A DNA stretch of 64,000 nt from Photobacterium sp. GB-56 (lineage in GTDB: Bacteria; Pseudomonadota; Gammaproteobacteria; Enterobacterales; Vibrionaceae), in contig NZ_PYNW01000013.1 in NCBI RefSeq assembly GCF_003026105.1, forward strand, positions 49,209 through 113,208, written 5' to 3'. Positions within the stretch are counted from its first letter, which is position 1; each line of letters opens with the position of its first letter. The notes beneath the pieces are model-generated. The model saw only the letters and a list, made by a program, of their open reading frames with translations. It searched no databases and had not been told where the DNA came from. Below, one piece after another: positions 39,797 through 48,507 of this stretch. The translations under genes were made by a program, and so were the position numbers.

Positions 39797-42073
39797 ATGA
39801 CTGATGTCTCAATGGATGGCGTTGAACAGCTTCCTCTTAGGAAGTTTACTGAAGACGCTTATTTAAATTACTCCATGTATGTAATCATGGATCGTGCTTT
39901 ACCGTTTATCGGTGATGGTCTTAAACCTGTACAGCGACGTATTATTTATGCGATGTCTGAGCTGGGTTTAAGTGCAACGGCAAAATATAAAAAATCAGCC
40001 CGTACTGTGGGTGATGTATTAGGTAAATATCACCCTCATGGTGATTCTGCCTGTTATGAAGCCATGGTATTAATGGCACAGCCTTTCTCTTACCGTTATC
40101 CGTTAGTAGACGGTCAAGGTAACTGGGGTGCGCCAGATGATCCAAAGTCGTTTGCTGCGATGCGTTATACCGAATCACGTTTATCACGTTTTTCTGAAGT
40201 ATTGCTGTCTGAGTTAGGCCAAGGTACCGCAGATTGGGTACCGAACTTTGACGGTACAATGCAAGAACCTAAGATGTTACCAGCACGTCTGCCGCATATT
40301 TTGCTTAATGGTGTAACGGGTATTGCTGTTGGTATGGCAACTGATATTCCACCGCACAATGCGCGTGAAGTTGCCAATGCAGCAGTACACATGATTGAAA
40401 ATCCAAAGGCAGATCTTGATGCGCTAATGGAGTTTGTTCAAGGCCCTGATTACCCAACTGAAGCGGAAATCATTACCTCTAAAGCTGACTTAAAGAAAGT
40501 CTATAAGAGTGGCCGAGGCAGTATTAGAATGCGCGCGGTTTGGCACAAAGAAAACGGTGATATTGTTATTACCGCATTGCCACACCAAACGTCAGGTGCA
40601 AAACTGCTTGAGCAAATCGCTAGCCAAATGCGTGCGAAGAAATTGCCAATGGTTGAGGATTTACGTGACGAATCCGATCACGAAAACCCAACTCGCATTG
40701 TGATTGTGCCACGCTCTAACCGTATTGATTGCGAGCAGTTGATGAATCACTTGTTTGCTTCAACGGATCTTGAAAAGAGCTTCCGTGCGAACTTGAACAT
40801 GTTGGGTCTAGATGGTCGTCCACAAGTTAAAGGTTTAGTGGAGATTATTGCTGAATGGCTGGAATATCGCCGTACAACAGTACGTCGTCGTTTACAGTAC
40901 CGTTTAGATAAAGTGAATGCGCGCTTACATATTTTAGAAGGTTTACTGGCCGCTTACCTTAACATTGATGAAGTGATTGAGATCATCCGTAATGAGGAAG
41001 ATCCAAAAGCAGAATTCATGTCACGTTTTGGTTTATCAGCGATTCAAGCAGACGCAATTTTAGAAATTAAACTGCGTCAGTTAGCCAAGCTTGAAGAAAT
41101 TAAGATCCGTGCAGAGCAAGACGAATTAGCCAAAGAGCGTGAGCAACTAGAAAAGTTACTTGGCTCTGAGCGTCGTTTAAACACTTTAATTAAGAAAGAA
41201 ATTCTCGCTGATGCTGAGAAGTACGGTGATGATCGCCGCTCACCATTAGTTGAACGTGAAGAAGCGAAAGCATTAACTGAACGTGACTTGATCCCAAGTG
41301 AGGCGATCACAGTCGTACTATCAGAGAAAGGCTGGATCCGTCATGCTAAAGGGCATGAGGTAGATCCGAGCACGCTAAACTATAAGTCGGGTGACAGTTA
41401 CCTTGCACATGCTCGCGGTAAGAGTAATCAGCCTGCGATTTTCTTAGGCTCTGATGGACGTAGCTATGCGTTAGAATCACATAGCTTGCCATCTGCGCGT
41501 AGCCAAGGTGAACCTATCACGGGGCGTTTAAATTTAACCCCAGGCACAAATATGCGCCAAGTGTTAATGGCAGAAGACGATCAAATTTGGTTAATGGCAT
41601 CGGATGCAGGTTACGGATTTATCTGTAAAAGCACAGATATGGTATCGAAAAATAAGAGCGGTAAAGCCTTATTAACGGTACCTGAAAATGCTGCTGTGCT
41701 GCCGCCACAGCCTGTTGCTGATATTGAGAATGATCAGATATTAGCCATTACCAATGAAGGTCGAATGTTACTGTTCCCAATTAAAGATTTACCGCAACTG
41801 GGGAAAGGTAAGGGTAACAAGATCATCAACATTCCATCTGCACGTTCAAAAGCGCGTGAAGAATTCTTATCCTACTTAACGGTAATTAGTGCAGATACCC
41901 ATGTCACTCTTTATGCGGGTAAACGTAAGCTAGGATTGAAACCGTCGGATCTCGATAATTTCCGTGGTGAGCGTGGACGTCGAGGAGCGATGTTACCTCG
42001 AGGCTTACAGCGAGTAACACGGATGGAGATTGATTCACCAAACGAGCAATCTTCTGATGTTCCATCGGAATAG
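39797..42073 (+). CDS. parC: DNA topoisomerase IV subunit A
   Basis: A 758-residue DNA-cleaving subunit. The quinolone-resistance region is wild type: [15 protein letters not shown] has the Ser and Glu that equal E. coli Ser80 and Glu84 (numbered 84 and 88 here). The catalytic Tyr is in [12 protein letters not shown] near residue 124. The C-terminal beta-pinwheel starts near residue 495. The 73-base gap from parE holds a small stem (ATCTGC / GCAGAT, 39744-39767) with no T tail, so the two subunits are probably cotranscribed. Unlike in E. coli, parE and parC are directly adjacent. Confidence 0.97.
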   Translation: MTDVSMDGVEQLPLRKFTEDAYLNYSMYVIMDRALPFIGDGLKPVQRRIIYAMSELGLSATAKYKKSARTVGDVLGKYHPHGDSACYEAMVLMAQPFSYRYPLVDGQGNWGAPDDPKSFAAMRYTESRLSRFSEVLLSELGQGTADWVPNFDGTMQEPKMLPARLPHILLNGVTGIAVGMATDIPPHNAREVANAAVHMIENPKADLDALMEFVQGPDYPTEAEIITSKADLKKVYKSGRGSIRMRAVWHKENGDIVITALPHQTSGAKLLEQIASQMRAKKLPMVEDLRDESDHENPTRIVIVPRSNRIDCEQLMNHLFASTDLEKSFRANLNMLGLDGRPQVKGLVEIIAEWLEYRRTTVRRRLQYRLDKVNARLHILEGLLAAYLNIDEVIEIIRNEEDPKAEFMSRFGLSAIQADAILEIKLRQLAKLEEIKIRAEQDELAKEREQLEKLLGSERRLNTLIKKEILADAEKYGDDRRSPLVEREEAKALTERDLIPSEAITVVLSEKGWIRHAKGHEVDPSTLNYKSGDSYLAHARGKSNQPAIFLGSDGRSYALESHSLPSARSQGEPITGRLNLTPGTNMRQVLMAEDDQIWLMASDAGYGFICKSTDMVSKNKSGKALLTVPENAAVLPPQPVADIENDQILAITNEGRMLLFPIKDLPQLGKGKGNKIINIPSARSKAREEFLSYLTVISADTHVTLYAGKRKLGLKPSDLDNFRGERGRRGAMLPRGLQRVTRMEIDSPNEQSSDVPSE

Positions 42074-42093
42074 TTATTTCTGATGCGCTATTC

Positions 42094-42120
42094 AAAGCCC
42101 TCAAGTTGAGGGCTTTTTTG
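42094..42120 (+). terminator. Terminator of parC
   Basis: Ten-base stem AAAGCCCTCA / TGAGGGCTTT with an AGT loop and a T run. Confidence 0.92.
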
Positions 42121-42246
42121 ATCTAAGTTGTGCATATCGTTTCTATTGATAAGCGAATAACAAGTGAGTAAAGAATACACATAAAACGTGTATTTTCTCT
42201 TGCTGTGAGTATACTAGCGAACGCTTGTACGCTGAGGAGAGCTAGA

Positions 42247-42972
42247 ATGATTTTTGTTTTGCGGATATTTGCTATCGCAATTTTTGCTATCGTGACGTTT
42301 ATTTTTGGTTGCGGATACTGTTTATTAAGTCCACGTAACCCTAAACACGTTTATACCTTTGGACGTTTGTTTAGCAAAATGTCACGTGTACTCGGGATCA
42401 AATTAGAGTTCCGATACGCAGAAGGAGCTGAAAAAGTAGGCTCTGCTATCTATATTGCGAACCACCAGAATAATTATGATCTTTTTACGGTTTCTGGTGC
42501 AATCATGCCTCGTACCGTTACCGTGGGTAAAAAAAGCTTAGTATGGTTACCGTTATTTGGTCAGCTATACTGGATCACGGGTAACATCTTAATTGATCGT
42601 GCAAACCGCAGTAAAGCGGTGGGCACCATAGGTCAAGTCGTCGATAAAATTAAACAAAACAAAGTGTCAGTGTGGATGTTCCCTGAGGGGACTCGCTCTC
42701 GTGGTCGTGGTTTATTGCCGTTTAAAACTGGTGCTTTCCATGCTGCAATTGGCGCGAACGTTCCTGTTGTACCGATTGTGTGTAGTTCAACTGATCATGT
42801 TAGGTTAAATCGTTGGGATAACGGTGTCGTGATCGTAGAAGTAATGAAGCCGATTTCAACTGATGGCTTAACAAAAGAAGATGTTCGCAGCCTCTCTAGC
42901 CGTTGTCATGATGTTATGGCTGAAAAATTAGCAGAACTTAATGCAGAAGCGAGTGAGCGAGGTAAACGCTAA
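42247..42972 (+). CDS. plsC: 1-acyl-sn-glycerol-3-phosphate acyltransferase
   Basis: A 241-residue inner-membrane enzyme that acylates lysophosphatidic acid to phosphatidic acid. An N-terminal span (FVLRIFAIAIFAIVTFIFG) precedes the HX4D catalytic motif in NHQNNYDLF near residue 75. The glycerol-phosphate-binding FPEGTRSRGRG lies near 146. The start is the ATG at 42247 after GAGGAGAG. It follows parC, as in E. coli, and has its own terminator downstream. Confidence 0.95.
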   Translation: MIFVLRIFAIAIFAIVTFIFGCGYCLLSPRNPKHVYTFGRLFSKMSRVLGIKLEFRYAEGAEKVGSAIYIANHQNNYDLFTVSGAIMPRTVTVGKKSLVWLPLFGQLYWITGNILIDRANRSKAVGTIGQVVDKIKQNKVSVWMFPEGTRSRGRGLLPFKTGAFHAAIGANVPVVPIVCSSTDHVRLNRWDNGVVIVEVMKPISTDGLTKEDVRSLSSRCHDVMAEKLAELNAEASERGKR

Positions 42973-42999
42973 TTTATTTGTCTCGTAAGTATTAATATA

Positions 43000-43033
43000 C
43001 AAGGACATGTTTATCACATGTCCTTGTTTTATT
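43000..43033 (+). terminator. Terminator of plsC
   Basis: Stem CAAGGACATG / CATGTCCTTG with a TTTATCA loop, followed by TTTTATTTT. Confidence 0.92.
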
Positions 43034-43080
43034 TTAACCCCTGAATATCAGGGGGTAATTTATAACAGTAGTAAAGAGTG

Positions 43081-43605
43081 ATGACTGAAGAATATGTAGT
43101 CTTGGTTGATAGCCAAGGTGAATTTCAAGGCTTACAAGAGAAAATGGCAGCGCATAAACAAGGTGCTTTGCATTTGGCTTTTTCGGTTTTGTTGTATCGA
43201 AATACCACGTCTGGTCGTGAATACTTACTTCATCAACGCGCGTTGCACAAATATCATAGTGGTGGGTTGTGGACTAACACGTGTTGTTCACACCCTCGCC
43301 AATATGAGTCGATAGAGCAAGCAGGGATACGACGATTAGCTGAAGAAATGGGGATCACGCAAGTGACTTCATTATCTGATATTGGTCACTTCTGTTATTA
43401 CGCAGAGCTTGATAACCAATTATTTGAGCATGAGCTCGATCATGTGCTGGTGGCTGATGCTGGCGAGATAGAGGTTGTTCCTAACGCTGATGAAGTGATG
43501 GATTATCGCTGGTGGTCTGAAGAGACGATTAAACAAACGCTAAAGACTCAGCCTGAGTTATTTACGGCATGGTTTAGTCAAGTGTTTGCTTTTGCCACTA
43601 AGTAA
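43081..43605 (+). CDS. idi: Isopentenyl-diphosphate delta-isomerase, type I
   Basis: A 174-residue Nudix-fold isomerase that interconverts IPP and DMAPP. The catalytic Cys is in NTCCSHPR near residue 69 and the catalytic Glu/metal site in EHELDHVLV near 120; HLAFSVLLY is the fold's entry strand. I start at the ATG at 43081, although a GTG directly precedes it. Bacteria with the MEP pathway make both isomers with IspH, so Idi is usually dispensable and balances the pools. It stands alone between terminators. Confidence 0.93.
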   Translation: MTEEYVVLVDSQGEFQGLQEKMAAHKQGALHLAFSVLLYRNTTSGREYLLHQRALHKYHSGGLWTNTCCSHPRQYESIEQAGIRRLAEEMGITQVTSLSDIGHFCYYAELDNQLFEHELDHVLVADAGEIEVVPNADEVMDYRWWSEETIKQTLKTQPELFTAWFSQVFAFATK

Positions 43606-43624
43606 TTAGTGTTGTTTTATGAAT

Positions 43625-43662
43625 AAAAAAGCTGCCAACGAGATCCCGTTAGCAGCTTTTTT
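43625..43662. terminator. Bidirectional terminator, idi / ridA
   Basis: Stem AAAAAAGCTGC / GCAGCTTTTTT with an inner AACG / CGTT extension; A and T runs on both sides. Confidence 0.9.
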
Positions 43663-43703
43663 TATGGCAAATTAAGATGCAATGAAACGTTTATTAGCAA
43701 CGA

Positions 43704-44090
43704 TTATTTACGAACAGCAATCGCTTCGATTTCAATTTTTACATCTTTTGGTAAACGTGCAACTTCAACACAAGAGCGTGCTGGGTAAGGTGCGTTATGC
43801 TCATCAAAGAAGTTACCATACACTTCGTTAACGGCAGCGAAGTCATTTAGATCTTTAACAAAAACAGTCATCTTAACAATGTCAGAAACCTGAAGACCTG
43901 AAGATTCCACTACCGCCTTTACATTGTCTAAAGATTGGCGAGCTTGCGCTGCAATTGCTTCCGGTACTTCACCTGTTGCAGGGTTTACAGGGATTTGACC
44001 GGAAGTTAGCACCATATTACCAAGATCAACACCTTGTACGTATGGACCGATTGCTGCAGGAGCTTGCTCTGTATGAAGAACCTTAGTCAT
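43704..44090 (-). CDS. ridA: RidA-family reactive enamine/imine deaminase
   Basis: A 128-residue trimeric YjgF/YER057c/UK114 protein that hydrolyses 2-aminoacrylate and related enamines made by PLP enzymes. The catalytic Arg is in ARSCVEVARLP near residue 104 and the C-terminal EIEAIAVRK is conserved. It has an AAGGG ribosome site. In E. coli ridA likewise neighbours pyrBI. Here an ArgR-type gene lies between, and ridA is 115 bases downstream of argR on the same strand. Confidence 0.94.
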   Translation of the reverse strand: MTKVLHTEQAPAAIGPYVQGVDLGNMVLTSGQIPVNPATGEVPEAIAAQARQSLDNVKAVVESSGLQVSDIVKMTVFVKDLNDFAAVNEVYGNFFDEHNAPYPARSCVEVARLPKDVKIEIEAIAVRK

Positions 44091-44205
44091 TGTTTACCCT
44101 TACTTATATTTTTTTGATTGTTATAGCGTAAGTGACACGTCACGCTATCTGATTGATGGTGTTATGGGGGCTAAGTCAGGAAGATTCAAGCTGATTAGAA
44201 CGTTT

Positions 44206-44697
44206 TTATATCATCCCAAGACTTAGACAAACGGCTTGTTCACAATCACGGATCCGATCAATATTGCGAGGTGCAACCATAATAGTGTCATTGCCAGCTA
44301 TGGTGCCTAAAATTTCTTGATGGGGATTAAGGTCAATAATTCTAGCGATGAGTTGTGCAGAACCCGGATGGGTTTTTACTACAATCACTAATTTATTATG
44401 AGTAACAAATTCAATTTGTGAAGCGATCTCAGAATCAGTATATGTGGGATTGGTGGTTTCAGTAACACAATACACCCGTTTACCATAGACATTTGGTGCT
44501 TTTACTATTTTGAGTTTAGTGAGAAGACGTGAAACGGTAGATTGGCTGATATCATCAAATCCCTCTTTAATTAGCGCGTCGCGAATATGATCTTGAGTAG
44601 AAAAATGGTGCATTTGTAATAATTGTTTACAAACGGCTGTCATGTTTTTTTCGCAATAATGACTGATGATCCCGTGTGGTGATTCATGTCCATTCAT
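44206..44697 (-). CDS. argR: ArgR-family repressor (paralogue with an Asp128-to-Asn change)
   Basis: A 163-residue ArgR-type regulator. The N-terminal winged helix at about residues 20-85 includes the DNA-contact motif SQSTVSRLLTKL. The C-terminal hexamerisation and ligand domain at about 95-163 includes HPGSAQLIARIIDL and GTIAGNDTIMVAP. In E. coli ArgR that last motif reads GTIAGDDT, with Asp128 and Asp129 gripping the arginine side chain; here the first Asp is Asn136 (codon at 44290-44292). The sequence is well diverged from E. coli ArgR, and the classical argR beside mdh is expected elsewhere, so this is probably a second, specialised copy. It has an AAGGAG ribosome site. It lies between pyrBI and ridA. 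Confidence 0.85.
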   Translation of the reverse strand: MNGHESPHGIISHYCEKNMTAVCKQLLQMHHFSTQDHIRDALIKEGFDDISQSTVSRLLTKLKIVKAPNVYGKRVYCVTETTNPTYTDSEIASQIEFVTHNKLVIVVKTHPGSAQLIARIIDLNPHQEILGTIAGNDTIMVAPRNIDRIRDCEQAVCLSLGMI

Positions 44698-44878
44698 GGA
44701 CAGCTCCTTGTCGCTTTTTTATGCATTTTATTTGTTCGATATCGCAATAATAATCACTTTTTGTGATATTTAATGCAAATATGATAACAGGGAATAATCA
44801 GAAGAAACTTGATGGTTATCACTAAATAATACCTAGCTGGTATTTTGTGTTATTTTGTGGCTGAGATTTAATGAATAA

Positions 44879-44902
44879 AGCCCGCTATGAAGCTAACGGG
44901 CT
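44879..44902 (-). terminator. Likely terminator of pyrBI
   Basis: Stem AGCCCG / CGGGCT with a 12-base loop and a TTTATTC tail on the minus strand, 14 bases past pyrI. Confidence 0.7.
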
Positions 44903-44915
44903 GTTTATAACAAAG

Positions 44916-45383
44916 TTATGCATTGCACTCTGTCACGATTTCGCGAGAGAAAACTTTTTCGCAGTATTTACATTTAAGTTGAATGTCTGCTTTTTTAGTC
45001 AGTACCTTAAAGCCACTATTTACCGGCTCACCGTGTGAAATACAGTTAGTATTTGGGCACTTAAATACCGCACTAATAAAGTCAGGTAATGATAAGTTAA
45101 GTTTCTTTACTACTTCATAATTTTCAATTTGGTTAACGGTTGCTTTCGGGGCATAGAGTGCGAGTTGGTTAGCTTGATCTTCATTGATAAAGACGTTTTC
45201 GATCTTGATCAGATCTTTGGCACCAAGTGCTGACGAAGGCAGATTCAAACCAATTGTCACTCGTTGGTTCGAGTTATCCATACTAAAGAGCTTAAGTACC
45301 TTGATACCCACATGCGCAGGAATATGGTCGATAACAGTGCCGTTTTTGATTGCTTCAACTTTTAGTTGGGTTTCTTTAGACAT
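44916..45383 (-). CDS. pyrI: Aspartate carbamoyltransferase regulatory chain
   Basis: A 155-residue regulatory subunit that carries the CTP/UTP inhibition and ATP activation of ATCase. The allosteric domain occupies about residues 1-95. The zinc domain shows four cysteines in two pairs (CPNTNC and CKYC), which hold the interface to PyrB. I start at 45383, since GGAG is eight bases upstream; an ATG two codons earlier is too close to it. It lies 15 bases after pyrB in the same operon. Confidence 0.95.
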   Translation of the reverse strand: MSKETQLKVEAIKNGTVIDHIPAHVGIKVLKLFSMDNSNQRVTIGLNLPSSALGAKDLIKIENVFINEDQANQLALYAPKATVNQIENYEVVKKLNLSLPDFISAVFKCPNTNCISHGEPVNSGFKVLTKKADIQLKCKYCEKVFSREIVTECNA

Positions 45384-45398
45384 GATCATCGCTCCTGC

Positions 45399-46328
45399 TT
45401 ATAAGGTTTCGTTAAGAACTAGGGCTAATAGCGCCTGACGTGCGTAAACACCATTTTCTGCTTGCTGGAAGAAGTAAGCATGTTTAGTTTTATCAACATC
45501 AACGGTAATTTCATCGACACGTGGCAGTGGATGCAGCACTTTTAAGTTGTCTCTTGCCCCTTCTAGCATCTTCGCCGTTAAGATATAAGCCGCTTTCATG
45601 TGGGCGTATTCTGATTCATCAAAACGCTCTTTTTGTACTCGCGTCATGTAAAGGATATCAAGCTCAGGGATCACATCTTCCATATCGCTGTGCAAGCTGT
45701 AAGCGATACCTGCATCATCTAATTCTTCACAAATATAGTCAGGCATTGCGAGTACTTCCGGGGCGATAAAGAAGAACTTCACGTTATCAAATTTAGATAA
45801 TGCTTGGGTTAACGAGTGCACCGTACGACCGTATTTCAAGTCACCAACAAAGGCGATATTAATGTTATCTAACGTGCCTTGGGTTTCGTAAATGGTGAAC
45901 AGATCTAACAGGGTCTGCGTTGGGTGTTGGTTTGCCCCATCCCCACCATTGATCACAGGAATACCGTTAGAAAATTCAGATGCCAGACGAGCAGCGCCTT
46001 CTTGAGGGTGACGCATAACGAAAGCGTCAACGTATGAAGTAATCACTTGAACGGAATCAGACAGAGTTTCGCCTTTATTTGCTAGAGACGTATTGCCAGC
46101 GCTATCAAACCCCACCACAGTCCCGCCTAAACGTTGAATAGCCGTTTCAAATGAGAGTCGGGTACGGGTTGATGGTTCAAAGAAGCAACTTGCAATCACT
46201 TTGTTTTTTAGCAGTTCAGGATTAGGATCAGCTTTCAATTGTCCTGCGGTTTGGATAATTAATTCAAGCTCTGCGCGACTAAGCTCTGGGATGGAAATAA
46301 TATGCTTTTTAAACAGCGAATTAGCCAT
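45399..46328 (-). CDS. pyrB: Aspartate carbamoyltransferase catalytic chain
   Basis: A 309-residue catalytic subunit that joins carbamoyl phosphate to aspartate, the committed step of pyrimidine synthesis. The carbamoyl-phosphate loop is [13 protein letters not shown] near residue 50. Further contacts are [17 protein letters not shown] near 130 and HPLPRVDEI near 266; the 80s loop is SLANKGETL. It is expressed after a leader that contains a UTP-type attenuator. Confidence 0.97.
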   Translation of the reverse strand: MANSLFKKHIISIPELSRAELELIIQTAGQLKADPNPELLKNKVIASCFFEPSTRTRLSFETAIQRLGGTVVGFDSAGNTSLANKGETLSDSVQVITSYVDAFVMRHPQEGAARLASEFSNGIPVINGGDGANQHPTQTLLDLFTIYETQGTLDNINIAFVGDLKYGRTVHSLTQALSKFDNVKFFFIAPEVLAMPDYICEELDDAGIAYSLHSDMEDVIPELDILYMTRVQKERFDESEYAHMKAAYILTAKMLEGARDNLKVLHPLPRVDEITVDVDKTKHAYFFQQAENGVYARQALLALVLNETL

Positions 46329-46402
46329 GGTTTCTTTCCCTCAAAATAAAATAAATAACGCTCAATACGGCATTCACCGTGATCCTTGCCGATTTACAGA
46401 CA

Positions 46403-46438
46403 AAAAAAAGCCTCCTTAATAAAAGGAGGCTTTTTTTA
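46403..46438 (-). terminator. Attenuator of pyrBI
   Basis: A terminator located before, not after, pyrB: stem AAAAAAAGCCTCC / GGAGGCTTTTTTT on the minus strand with an eight-base-plus loop and eight T. A U-rich stretch (TTTCTATTTTTAT) comes just before it, and the leader ORF ends inside its loop, exactly as in enterobacterial UTP-dependent attenuation. Confidence 0.9.
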
Positions 46439-46511
46439 TAAAAATAGAAACACGAACCTGCGTTAAAAAGCGGTGACGATAATTCTGTAGTGGAGTTATT
46501 GTCAGGTTCAT
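46416..46511 (-). CDS. pyrL: pyrBI operon leader peptide
   Basis: A 31-codon ORF, MNLTITPLQNYRHRF to IKKASFY, preceded by TAAGAG. Its stop codon lies inside the loop of the attenuator hairpin. In E. coli, when UTP is scarce the polymerase stalls in the U-rich stretch, the ribosome translating the leader catches up, covers the 5' arm and prevents termination. All parts of that device are present: leader ORF, U-rich pause, terminator and overlap. The peptide itself is unlike E. coli PyrL, as expected, since only its translation matters. Confidence 0.8.
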   Translation of the reverse strand: MNLTITPLQNYRHRFLTQVRVSIFIKKASFY

Positions 46512-46542
46512 CTCTTAGCTCGTGTTCGACAAATTGGCAAGA

Positions 46543-46570
46543 ATTATACCGTCATTTTTAAGTGACGCAA
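46543..46570 (-). promoter_or_regulatory. Candidate pyrBI promoter
   Basis: On the minus strand: -35 TTGCGT, 16 bases, perfect -10 TATAAT. The start would fall about 25 bases before the leader peptide. Its presence right after argF indicates that pyrBI need not depend on argF transcription. Confidence 0.6.
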
Positions 46571-46580
46571 GCGTTTGCGA
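46565..46580. promoter_or_regulatory. PurR-operator-like palindrome over the pyrBI -35
   Basis: The plus strand reads ACGCAAGCGTTTGCGA, 14 of 16 bases identical to the E. coli PurR consensus ACGCAAACGTTTGCGT. It overlaps the -35 of the candidate pyrBI promoter and lies 21 bases beyond the argF stop. I infer possible purine-linked repression. Confidence 0.5.
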
Positions 46581-46600
46581 AAACTATCAATAGGCATTTA

Positions 46601-47611
46601 TTAATGCCCCAGTGTGGCCACCATGACCGCTTTAATAGTGTGCATACGATTCTCTGCTTCATCAAAAACAATTGAATGTTTGGATTCAATGACCTCATCG
46701 GTGACTTCAACGCCTTGGGCCAGTTCAGGATATTCTTGCGCAAGCTCCTTACCAATTGTGGTGTCTTCACCATGAAAAGCGGGTAAGCAATGCATAAATT
46801 TCACATGTGGATTCCCTGTTGCTTTTAGTAAGTCCATATTGACTTGATAAGGGAGCATTAACTGAATACGCTCAGCCCATGCTTGTTTTGCTTCGCCCAT
46901 TGAAACCCATACATCGGTATACAAAAAGTCACATCCTTGAACGCCTTCTTGCACATTTTCTGTGAGAGTGATTTTCGCGCCTGTTTCTAATGCAATTTCA
47001 CGACACTGTGCCACTAACTCGTCTTCAGGCCAGAACGCTTTGGGCGCAACGAGACGAATATCCATCCCCATTTTCGCCGCCCCAACGAGCAATGAATTTC
47101 CCATGTTATTACGTGCATCACCTAAATAAGCAAAGGTGATTTCATTGAGTTGCTTGCCACGGCCATGTTCTTGCATCGTTAGAAAATCAGCTAAGATTTG
47201 AGTTGGATGGAATTCATCGGTTAACCCATTCCAAACAGGTACTCCAGCGTATTGCCCCAACTCTTCAACAATGGCTTGACCAAAGCCGCGGTATTCAATG
47301 CCATCATACATACGACCCAATACGCGCGCGGTGTCTTTCATTGATTCTTTGTGGCCGATTTGTGAGCCTGATGGGCCAAGATATGTCACTTTTGCACCTT
47401 GATCAAAAGCTGCCACTTCAAATGCACAACGAGTACGGGTCGATGCTTTTTCAAAGATGAGAGCAATATTTTTTCCGCTTAAGCGTGGCTGCTCGTAACC
47501 ATTGTATTTGGCTTTTTTTAACTCAGCAGATAAATCGAGAAGATGTTGAATTTCTCGTGGAGTAAAATCTAATAATTTAAGGAAGTTACGGTTACGAAGA
47601 TTAAAAGCCAT
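46601..47611 (-). CDS. argF: Ornithine carbamoyltransferase
   Basis: A 336-residue anabolic-type OTCase that makes citrulline from ornithine and carbamoyl phosphate. Carbamoyl-phosphate contacts are [12 protein letters not shown] near residue 54 and [12 protein letters not shown] near 131. The ornithine loop is DVWVSMGE near 231, and the catalytic Cys is in HCLPAFH near 273. I start at 47611 ([12 protein letters not shown]) after GAGGGA; an upstream in-frame start would add six residues. Catabolic OTCases share this fold, so an arginine-deiminase role is not excluded. The gene is divergent from rraB, as argI is in E. coli. Confidence 0.94.
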   Translation of the reverse strand: MAFNLRNRNFLKLLDFTPREIQHLLDLSAELKKAKYNGYEQPRLSGKNIALIFEKASTRTRCAFEVAAFDQGAKVTYLGPSGSQIGHKESMKDTARVLGRMYDGIEYRGFGQAIVEELGQYAGVPVWNGLTDEFHPTQILADFLTMQEHGRGKQLNEITFAYLGDARNNMGNSLLVGAAKMGMDIRLVAPKAFWPEDELVAQCREIALETGAKITLTENVQEGVQGCDFLYTDVWVSMGEAKQAWAERIQLMLPYQVNMDLLKATGNPHVKFMHCLPAFHGEDTTIGKELAQEYPELAQGVEVTDEVIESKHSIVFDEAENRMHTIKAVMVATLGH

Positions 47612-47914
47612 GATAGTTCCCTCTTTCATTTTATAATGTTTCTAACCGAATACCCCTTGTTGTGACGAGGTTGCTAGATATTCGTTATTGTTACTTTATG
47701 TTTATCTTATTATTACTGCATTGTGAATAGCTGTGCGCTTATTATGCAAGATTATTTGGTTTCCTTGGTTTTTCCGACAGTAATAAGAATGTTGAATATG
47801 AACGCTAAAACTCAAGGCAATACTAATTATCGGTGCTTCTCACTAACAGGTGGTAATTGATGGCAAACCATGCGATATTTGCCAGCAAATTGATTCCACA
47901 GTCGGAGTGAACCC
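47612..47914. other. Divergent control region of argF and rraB
   Basis: 303 bases without a supported gene. Words resembling halves of an ARG box occur on the minus strand (TTGCATAAT and TATTCACAA near 47740-47760), but no complete 18-base box is clear, so ArgR control of argF from here is only suspected. Confidence 0.4.
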
Positions 47915-48313
47915 ATGTCTTATGCAGAACTGATCGAAGAGCAAAAAGAAGAAACACGCGAAATTATTGCCGCGTTACTTGAAGATGGCAGTGAGCCAGA
48001 TGCTCTTTATACGATTGAGCACCACTTTTCAGCGGATACGTTTGAAGAGTTAGAAGGTGCTGCTGTAGAAGCCTTTAAACTTGGTTTTGAAGTTTTAGAA
48101 GCAGAAGAACTTGAACTAGCGCCAGAAGATGGCGGCGGTAAAGTTGTTTGTTTCGATGCTGTAATGGAATCAGCACTGAACGCTGAGTTGATTGACGAAC
48201 AAGCTGAGAAGTTGATCAAACTTGCTGAAAAACACAATATCGATTACGACGGTTGGGGCACTTACTTCGAGTCTGGTGAAGACGACGATGAAGAGTACGA
48301 CGACGAAGAATAA
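47915..48313 (+). CDS. rraB: Ribonuclease E inhibitor RraB
   Basis: A 132-residue acidic protein (YjgD family) that binds RNase E and alters mRNA decay. The opening [32 protein letters not shown] and the very acidic tail ([11 protein letters not shown]) match the family. It has a GGAG ribosome site. Divergent placement from the ornithine carbamoyltransferase gene is conserved with E. coli. Confidence 0.94.
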   Translation: MSYAELIEEQKEETREIIAALLEDGSEPDALYTIEHHFSADTFEELEGAAVEAFKLGFEVLEAEELELAPEDGGGKVVCFDAVMESALNAELIDEQAEKLIKLAEKHNIDYDGWGTYFESGEDDDEEYDDEE

Positions 48314-48334
48314 TCGTTAAAATAGACGAATAAT

Positions 48335-48363
48335 AAAAAAGCCGGCATATTTGCTGGCTTTTT
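48335..48363 (+). terminator. Terminator of rraB
   Basis: Stem AAAAAGCCGGC / GCTGGCTTTTT, with one G-U pair and an ATATTT loop. Confidence 0.88.
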
Positions 48364-48480
48364 CGCCTTTTAGCTGTGGGGACTCGCACTTTTTATTCTG
48401 CTTAATGATCAAAGTTTAATAATGATCACAGTGCGTTATTGAAAAACTGCGTAGATATACCTTTTTTATTATCAAGCTTA

Positions 48481-48494
48481 CTGAGTGTACTCAG
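48481..48494. promoter_or_regulatory. Palindrome just before the mannosidase start
   Basis: Perfect inverted repeat CTGAGT gt ACTCAG ending four bases before the GGAG ribosome site. A second repeat, AATGATCA at 48404 and 48421, lies upstream. Possible operators. Confidence 0.35.
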
Positions 48495-48507
48495 TGCTGG
48501 AGTTATG

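Noticed and set aside
39897..40170. Possible quinolone-resistance substitutions in ParC.
   Set aside because: The Ser and Glu equal to E. coli Ser80 and Glu84 are both wild type.
44735..44790. ARG-box-like AT-rich words upstream of the ArgR paralogue.
   Set aside because: No 18-base palindrome with both TGAAT and ATTCA halves could be found; the region is simply AT-rich.
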